Position numbers and translations under genes: made by a program | Shown: positions 59,660-64,000 of the stretch, piece by piece | Numbering within the stretch: position 1 is the first letter of the stretch | Layout of the letters: each line of letters starts with the position of its first letter | From: Candidatus Peregrinibacteria bacterium UBA1369 | Lineage (GTDB): Bacteria > Patescibacteriota > Gracilibacteria > UBA1369 | Direction: 5' to 3' | Length of the DNA: 64,000 bases | Assembly: GCA_002305925.1 (NCBI GenBank) | Contig: DBRL01000014.1 | Coordinates: 13,772 to 77,771 of the forward strand | Notes under the pieces: generated by a model | Databases searched by the model: none | What the model was told of the DNA's origin: nothing | Seen by the model: only the letters and a program-made list of their open reading frames with translations

Positions 59660-61906
59660 ATGATAAAAAGCAACAGCTATCCGCTGAAAAAAATAATTTT
59701 TGGAACGACGGTTTTTGTGGCGCTGTTTAGTGCCGAGGCAGCGTTTGTCTATGCTACCAGCCGTTTTTTGTCGCAGGGGTTGATTGACCAGTTGCCGGCC
59801 TTGCTGGTGCTGGTGAGTGTGGCGATTATCGTCAATTACCTGTTGAATTTGCTTCTGTCCTCGCGCTTCACCGCCTTGGGGAGCATGGCGGTGTCGCTGA
59901 TTTTAATTATGACTCTGGCGGCAGGTGCTCTGCAGCTTGGTTTTGAGCCGATGTTTTTTGTTTTTGCCGCTTTGCTGATTGCCCGTCTGACCGTGGTGAT
60001 CTATGACACTTCGCTGATCAATCTGGCCAGTACCTATGTCAATCAGCGTCAGGCAAAATCTTTTTTGCCGTTGATTCGCGGTTTGATGGATCTGGCTGTT
60101 CTGGCCGCCAGCGTGTTTGTCTATGTGGCCACCCTGGAAAACTTTGAAATTGAGCCTCTGTGGCTGATTATGGGCGGGGCTGTGGCCGTGGCAATCGGTC
60201 TGATTGTGATCAACCGTGTTTGTGCGCCGGTCGGGGGAGAAGCCCGTCCGGAAATACCGCTTTCCATAGGCGAGCAAACCAAAAAAAGCTGGGTCTTTGT
60301 GACCCGGGACTCCCGTCTTTATGGTCTTTTTCTGCTGCTGTTTCTGGTTTTTGGCGGTATTCTGGTTACTTTTGCCTATGTTTACAACAGCGTCTTTGCA
60401 GAAAATTTAAGTGGCGCTGAGTTGACCAGGTTTTTGGCGCTGGTAAATTTTGTTGCCGTGCTTCTTCGTACCGTGCTGAATCTGAAATTTCTCAGTCCGC
60501 TGATTAACCGACTGGGACTGGCCAACCTCCTGCTGATCTATCCCTGGGGCCTCTTTATGCTTGCCTTTATGGTGATGGTTTTTCCCCATAGTCTTTATTT
60601 GGCGGCGGCGCTTTTTATTTTTCACACCTTTTCTTTTTATTCCTATGTCACGGTCGCCGGACAGGCCATGCTGGGATTGGTACCGAAATCGCTCAGCCAA
60701 AATGTTTTTTTCCTGATCAGGGGACTTTCGCCCTCATTGGCGGCTCTGGTGGTATCTCTGCTGATGGCTGTGATGCTCGCTTTTTGTTCCAACAATCCCC
60801 TGAGCGTCGAATTTACGTTGTTTATACTGGCGGCATTGACGCTGGCGATTACTTTGCGCATCAAGAAAGAATATCAAAAGGAGGTTTTGCGATCGCTCGG
60901 CATCGATGACATCTATCTGAAGAGCAATGCTGTCGAGCTGATGGGTGAAGCTGTACAGATGGAGCAGGGGGAAAGAGTTTTGAGAACCATGTTGCTGGAC
61001 AGTCGAGAGAGTCCTTTGCTGCGGCAGAAAATTCTGGCCAGTCTGGTGGAAATTAACAATCCCAATTCAATTCGTGAACTGCTGCTGGTGGTGGAAAAGG
61101 ACCCCAATATGCGTTTGCGTTACTATGCCATGCAGGCGATTAACCGTTTGTTTCAGACCATGGACAGGCGGCGATTTGGCTCGATGAGCGTAACAAAACT
61201 TTTGCTGATTGATGTGATTAACCGTGTCTATGAAGAAGATTTGCCCCTGCCGATGAAGCTGGAAGTCAACAAGGCTTTGCCGATGTATGGGTTTGAGGTG
61301 CTGCTCAATTTTTATAAAACTCATTTTGCCAACAGTCCCGACTTTGTAAAATCTAGTATTATTGAGGCGATGGCCGTGTCGAATGACCGGGGCCTGATTA
61401 CTCTGCTGGAGCCTTATCTGAGCCATGAAAATCTGCAGATCAGGGCGGCGGCCATCGCAGCTCTGTGGCCTTTCGAAGAAATGCGGGAAAGGCTGATGGG
61501 TCTGGTAATCAGCATTCTTGCCTGCAAGGAAGATGTTTGCCGAATGGCTGCCTTGAGGCTGATCAGTTCCCTGAAGCTGAAAAAGATGGAAGATTATGTG
61601 CTGGATCTGGTGGCGATGCCCGACAAGGAGCTTTCGACCATGGCTGTGATTACGGCGGTATCACTGGGCAGGCGCAGTGCCCTGAAGGTTTTGATGCGCA
61701 AGCTGAATCGCTATGCCATGCTGGGGGATACGATGATGGTTGAATTTATCTTTCGCAAGATAACCATGTTTTCCGATACCTGCGGACATTGCGTGGTCAA
61801 TGAGCTGCGCGGTCTGGATACGGCCAGTTTCAACAGACTGAAGGAAATATTTAATCATTCCAACCAGTTTTTTGATATTTCTTTGGCCGAGTTGTTTACA
61901 AACTAG
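59660..61906 (+). CDS. MFS/nucleotide-transporter-like membrane protein with C-terminal HEAT repeats
   Basis: 748 residues. Residues 1-410 hold about 12 membrane helices in an MFS-like layout with a charged central loop (EQTKKSWVFVTRDSRLYGLF). Residues 415-745 are soluble and helical with HEAT-type repeats (RQKILASLVEINNPNSIRELL; NLQIRAAAIAALWPFEE; RMAALRLISSL). This arrangement resembles CPR and chlamydial-type nucleotide-transporter relatives with HEAT domains, which could import nucleotides from other cells, but the substrate cannot be read from the sequence. Divergent from malic enzyme. Confidence 0.78.
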   Translation: MIKSNSYPLKKIIFGTTVFVALFSAEAAFVYATSRFLSQGLIDQLPALLVLVSVAIIVNYLLNLLLSSRFTALGSMAVSLILIMTLAAGALQLGFEPMFFVFAALLIARLTVVIYDTSLINLASTYVNQRQAKSFLPLIRGLMDLAVLAASVFVYVATLENFEIEPLWLIMGGAVAVAIGLIVINRVCAPVGGEARPEIPLSIGEQTKKSWVFVTRDSRLYGLFLLLFLVFGGILVTFAYVYNSVFAENLSGAELTRFLALVNFVAVLLRTVLNLKFLSPLINRLGLANLLLIYPWGLFMLAFMVMVFPHSLYLAAALFIFHTFSFYSYVTVAGQAMLGLVPKSLSQNVFFLIRGLSPSLAALVVSLLMAVMLAFCSNNPLSVEFTLFILAALTLAITLRIKKEYQKEVLRSLGIDDIYLKSNAVELMGEAVQMEQGERVLRTMLLDSRESPLLRQKILASLVEINNPNSIRELLLVVEKDPNMRLRYYAMQAINRLFQTMDRRRFGSMSVTKLLLIDVINRVYEEDLPLPMKLEVNKALPMYGFEVLLNFYKTHFANSPDFVKSSIIEAMAVSNDRGLITLLEPYLSHENLQIRAAAIAALWPFEEMRERLMGLVISILACKEDVCRMAALRLISSLKLKKMEDYVLDLVAMPDKELSTMAVITAVSLGRRSALKVLMRKLNRYAMLGDTMMVEFIFRKITMFSDTCGHCVVNELRGLDTASFNRLKEIFNHSNQFFDISLAELFTN

Positions 61907-61923
61907 CTTTTCTGTTGTAGAGT
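61895..61923 (+). promoter_or_regulatory. Promoter of tmRNA
   Basis: -35 TTTACA (61895-61900), 17-base spacer, -10 TAGAGT (61918-61923), about ten bases before the tmRNA 5' end; the -35 lies in the end of the transporter gene. Confidence 0.55.
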
Positions 61924-61932
61924 ATAGGGCGA

Positions 61933-62356
61933 GGGGATGTTACGGCATTCGACACGGATGTTCTTTTACAAACTGCAATCACGGGATGGTACCGTCTCCC
62001 GTCAGATCCGCCGGTACAACAATAGATGCAAATTCTATTAAGATGGCGATGTTGGGTGAGGCCATGAATTTGGCCCCTTCCTACGCTCGGGCAACCGCCT
62101 AGAGCTAGCCGATATCCCCGGACCACAAACTCCGGGGTCGCAAGCCGACTGACTCCGCTGGGTCGGGCCTTGTGTCATTAGCGGGACGTCACCGGACGGT
62201 TTGGAGTTTTGAGACCGGCTGGCGTTACACCAAAACCAGGCGAAAGGAGCTTTTGGTCGCGTCCTTATTCCTTTGGCCCAAACAGACGTGACTATGATTG
62301 TAGATGTTTGTACCAGTCGTTCGTGGACCCGGGTTCGACTCCCGGCATCTCCACCA
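61933..62356 (+). ncRNA. ssrA: tmRNA (SsrA)
   Basis: 5' end GGGGATGTTACGGCATTCGAC and 3' end CATCTCCACCA pair as the tRNA-like acceptor (GGGGATG/CATCTCC, one G-T pair); T-arm CCGGG-TTCGACT-CCCGG. The tag frame starts at GCA 62028 in the context TAGAT-GCA-AAT, close to the E. coli TAGTC-GCA-AAC, and ends at TAG 62100-62102. The tag is 24 residues, begins ANSIKM and ends SYARATA, longer than the usual ten and without the terminal LAA. Confidence 0.93.
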
Positions 62357-62416
62357 AAAATCCATCCTGCATTTGCCAGCGGCAAACGGATCGTGCTATG
62401 AATCATGTGGTCAAAT

Positions 62417-62493
62417 GGGGCTGTAGCTCAGTTGGCTAGAGCGCTACATTCGCATTGTAGAGGTCGGGAGTTCGACTCTCCTCAGCTCCACCA
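62417..62493 (+). tRNA. tRNA-Ala (CGC)
   Basis: Acceptor GGGGCTG/CAGCTCC (one G-T pair), anticodon stem CTACA/TGTAG with loop TTCGCAT, T-loop TTCGACT, encoded CCA (62491-62493). The recombinase gene ends inside it on the other strand. Confidence 0.96.
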
Positions 62494-64000
62494 TAAAGAA
62501 CTTCTCCCGATTTGGAGGAGTTTTTTAATTTTCCAGATATCACTTTATCCGCTGTAGGAAAGGCTTTTTTGATGGGGTCACCACCATTTGGTTCGTGGTT
62601 CAAGAGCAGTTTTTGACCTTGAATCAAATAATTCGCAGCTTTCAGTTTTTCTATCGCAGGAATGGCTTGAATTAGGGCAAATTGACCTTTTAGCTCGCGG
62701 TTCGAACTTAAAACATTCAAAACCTTTCTTTTGACCAAAGGATTCAATTCTCGGTAGCGATAAGGAAGGAAATCGAAGATTTGGATCAGCTCTAAAGTGA
62801 GCGCCCAAAGAACATCCTCCTTCATATCCTCCTTTTCGCCGATTTGAGCGCGCAACGTGTGACGTTGATCAATAAGCTCGTTCTTGCGAGCAAGCCCCTC
62901 CTCCGAAGTGAAATAGCCGTCCAGAACAGCCTTGTTGAGTTTTTCAAGCTGTTGATCGATTTGATTGAGCTTCAAGTCCAAAGCCTTGCGTTTCGCCGCA
63001 TTGTCGACGCGGATATTCGATGAGAGGCGCTCGATGGCTTCCTTGGCGTAAGGAATAAACTCATCAGCCAGCTCATACTTAGCAAGAAACGCAACAATTT
63101 GGTCTTCAAGACGATCCTCACGGATTGTTTGGCGGCAATCAGGATTATGACATTCAAGATAAATATGAGTCTTGTGATAAGAAGAGACCATGTAACGACC
63201 GCACTCGCATTTAAACATCTTTGAGTAAGTGAAGTCGTGCTGCATTTTGTTTTTCTGGGTGCGACCGTCCAGAATCTCCTGAACCTGATCAAAAAGCTTC
63301 TTCGTGATAAGAGGCTCGTGATTACCCTCGTAGAATAGTGGCTCATCAGAACCCTTCTTTCTCCACATCATCAGGCCGTGATAAAACGGATTTCTGAGCA
63401 TTTTATAAAACATGCTTTTGCGGATCGGATTACCACTTCCATTAGTCATGCCGCGTTTTCGCATGTACTCACAAAGCGTCATGGCCGAATAATTGCCAGA
63501 CGCGAACAATTTGAAACTTTCCTTCACAAACGGGGCGACTTTCGGGTCGACCTGTTTCTTTTTATGATCGTCATCGACACCCTTGATGCCACTGCGGTAA
63601 CCAATTGGCGGCGGCGCTGGGAAATAACCCTTCAAGAGAACTTCCTCCATCTTGGTGCTCACCTCTTCCGAGAGGTTTTCTGAGTACCAGACGGCCATGT
63701 TACAAAAATTGCGGAATGCCAAACGGCCAGCCGCGCGACTAGTATCGAATTCACCCTCAATAACGACCATTTTCTTTTTATGCTGAGTGACCAGCTGGTC
63801 GAGCAAAGCAAAATCTGCGACGTTACGGGAACTGCGATCTAATTTATGAAAAACAACCCCTTCGATTTCAGGGGATGTTAAACGTTGCAACATTTTGTGA
63901 AACTCCGTGCGCTTTCCCTTGAAGCCAGACTTGGCTTCGGAAAACCAATCGACTATTTCAAACTCCTTGCGCTGAGCGTACTCAGTGATGATGCGTTTTT
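62436..64000 (-). CDS. Large serine recombinase, 5' end beyond window
   Basis: Site-specific DNA integrase/invertase. The visible 521 residues run off the right edge. In order: the C-terminal part of the resolvase catalytic domain (EGVVFHKLDRSSRN, then FDTSRAAGRL), the recombinase domain (PPPIGYRSG; MLRNPFYHG), the zinc-ribbon domain with CECGRY and CHNPDC, a coiled coil, and a helical tail. The N-terminal catalytic Ser is outside the window; the frame is open to the last base. The last 19 codons lie antisense in tRNA-Ala, which is probably the attachment site of the element it belongs to. Confidence 0.93.
   Translation of the reverse strand, partial: KRIITEYAQRKEFEIVDWFSEAKSGFKGKRTEFHKMLQRLTSPEIEGVVFHKLDRSSRNVADFALLDQLVTQHKKKMVVIEGEFDTSRAAGRLAFRNFCNMAVWYSENLSEEVSTKMEEVLLKGYFPAPPPIGYRSGIKGVDDDHKKKQVDPKVAPFVKESFKLFASGNYSAMTLCEYMRKRGMTNGSGNPIRKSMFYKMLRNPFYHGLMMWRKKGSDEPLFYEGNHEPLITKKLFDQVQEILDGRTQKNKMQHDFTYSKMFKCECGRYMVSSYHKTHIYLECHNPDCRQTIREDRLEDQIVAFLAKYELADEFIPYAKEAIERLSSNIRVDNAAKRKALDLKLNQIDQQLEKLNKAVLDGYFTSEEGLARKNELIDQRHTLRAQIGEKEDMKEDVLWALTLELIQIFDFLPYRYRELNPLVKRKVLNVLSSNRELKGQFALIQAIPAIEKLKAANYLIQGQKLLLNHEPNGGDPIKKAFPTADKVISGKLKNSSKSGEVLYGGAEESRTPDLYNANVAL
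62499..62526 (+). terminator. Intrinsic terminator of tRNA-Ala
   Basis: Stem AACTTCTCC / GGAGGAGTT (one G-T pair), 6-base loop, then TTTT. It lies within the 3' part of the recombinase gene. Confidence 0.8.

Noticed and set aside
61872..62102. A 76-codon frame overlapping the transporter end
   Set aside because: Its last 24 codons are the tmRNA tag; it is not a protein gene.
1..64000. CRISPR array or phage gene cluster
   Set aside because: No regularly spaced repeats, cas genes, capsid or terminase genes were seen.
1..64000. Alternative genetic code with TGA as glycine (Gracilibacteria type)
   Set aside because: Many well-defined genes end at TGA (for example holB, nrdG, mfd) at the expected family length.

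Overview
The window looks like a chromosome segment of a fermentative, anaerobic, monoderm-like bacterium of the Candidate Phyla Radiation (Patescibacteria); a Peregrinibacteria-type lineage is possible but unproven. Family content points there: a VirB2/TrbC-like CPR pilin, pyruvoyl-dependent arginine decarboxylase, a VanW protein, RNase Y, stand-alone 5'-3' exonuclease, many lipoproteins, exported SLH proteins, ferredoxin-linked 2-oxoacid oxidoreductase and class III ribonucleotide reductase. TGA is a normal stop throughout, so the Gly-recoded Gracilibacteria/Absconditabacteria are excluded. Many starts lack a Shine-Dalgarno sequence. All tRNA genes encode CCA.

Layout. 1-10 kb: rarA (cut by the left edge), tRNA-Tyr, PvlArgDC, tRNA-Thr, murB, ftsZ/ftsA, exonuclease, a degenerate glycosyltransferase-like protein and a DMT-type transporter. 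10-15 kb: pilin, KH protein and S16, an unknown 436-aa protein, DciA-like protein and a GT4 glycosyltransferase. 15.3-17.3 kb: an accessory island anchored on tRNA-Asp with two toxin-antitoxin modules, a broken third toxin and three copies of a sequence matching the tRNA 3' end. 17.3-22 kb: methyltransferase, small lipoprotein, a 796-aa low-complexity membrane protein, YqeY. 22-28.4 kb: redox core, korA - nrdD (split, with a glycyl-radical/redoxin fusion protein) - nrdG - korB, with a tandem NrdR-like site over the nrdD promoter. 28.4-39.2 kb: envelope genes (SLH protein, exported thioredoxin-like pair, queG, recR, an M23/SLH protein with myxobacterial-style linkers). 39.2-43.3 kb: infC (AUU start), rpmI, rplT, a structured intergenic region, cyclophilin lipoprotein, holB, TPR protein. 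43.3-51.5 kb: a long leftward operon VKOR - unknown - patatin - lipoprotein - RNase Y - thioredoxin reductase - YtxH - VanW. 51.9-61.9 kb: dnaN, mfd, an EpmA-like enzyme, efp, malic enzyme, a transporter with HEAT repeats. 61.9-64 kb: tmRNA, tRNA-Ala and the end of a serine recombinase whose reading frame runs into tRNA-Ala.

How it fits together. Malic enzyme and KorAB supply pyruvate and reduced ferredoxin; the split class III ribonucleotide reductase carries its own redoxin domain, and the thioredoxin reductase lacks the usual NADPH motifs, so a ferredoxin-to-thiol electron chain is a testable idea. VKOR and two exported thioredoxin-like proteins form an extracytoplasmic disulfide system that probably serves the cysteine-containing SLH, M23 and VanW surface proteins. 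The accessory parts are the tRNA-Asp toxin-antitoxin cassettes and the tRNA-Ala recombinase element.
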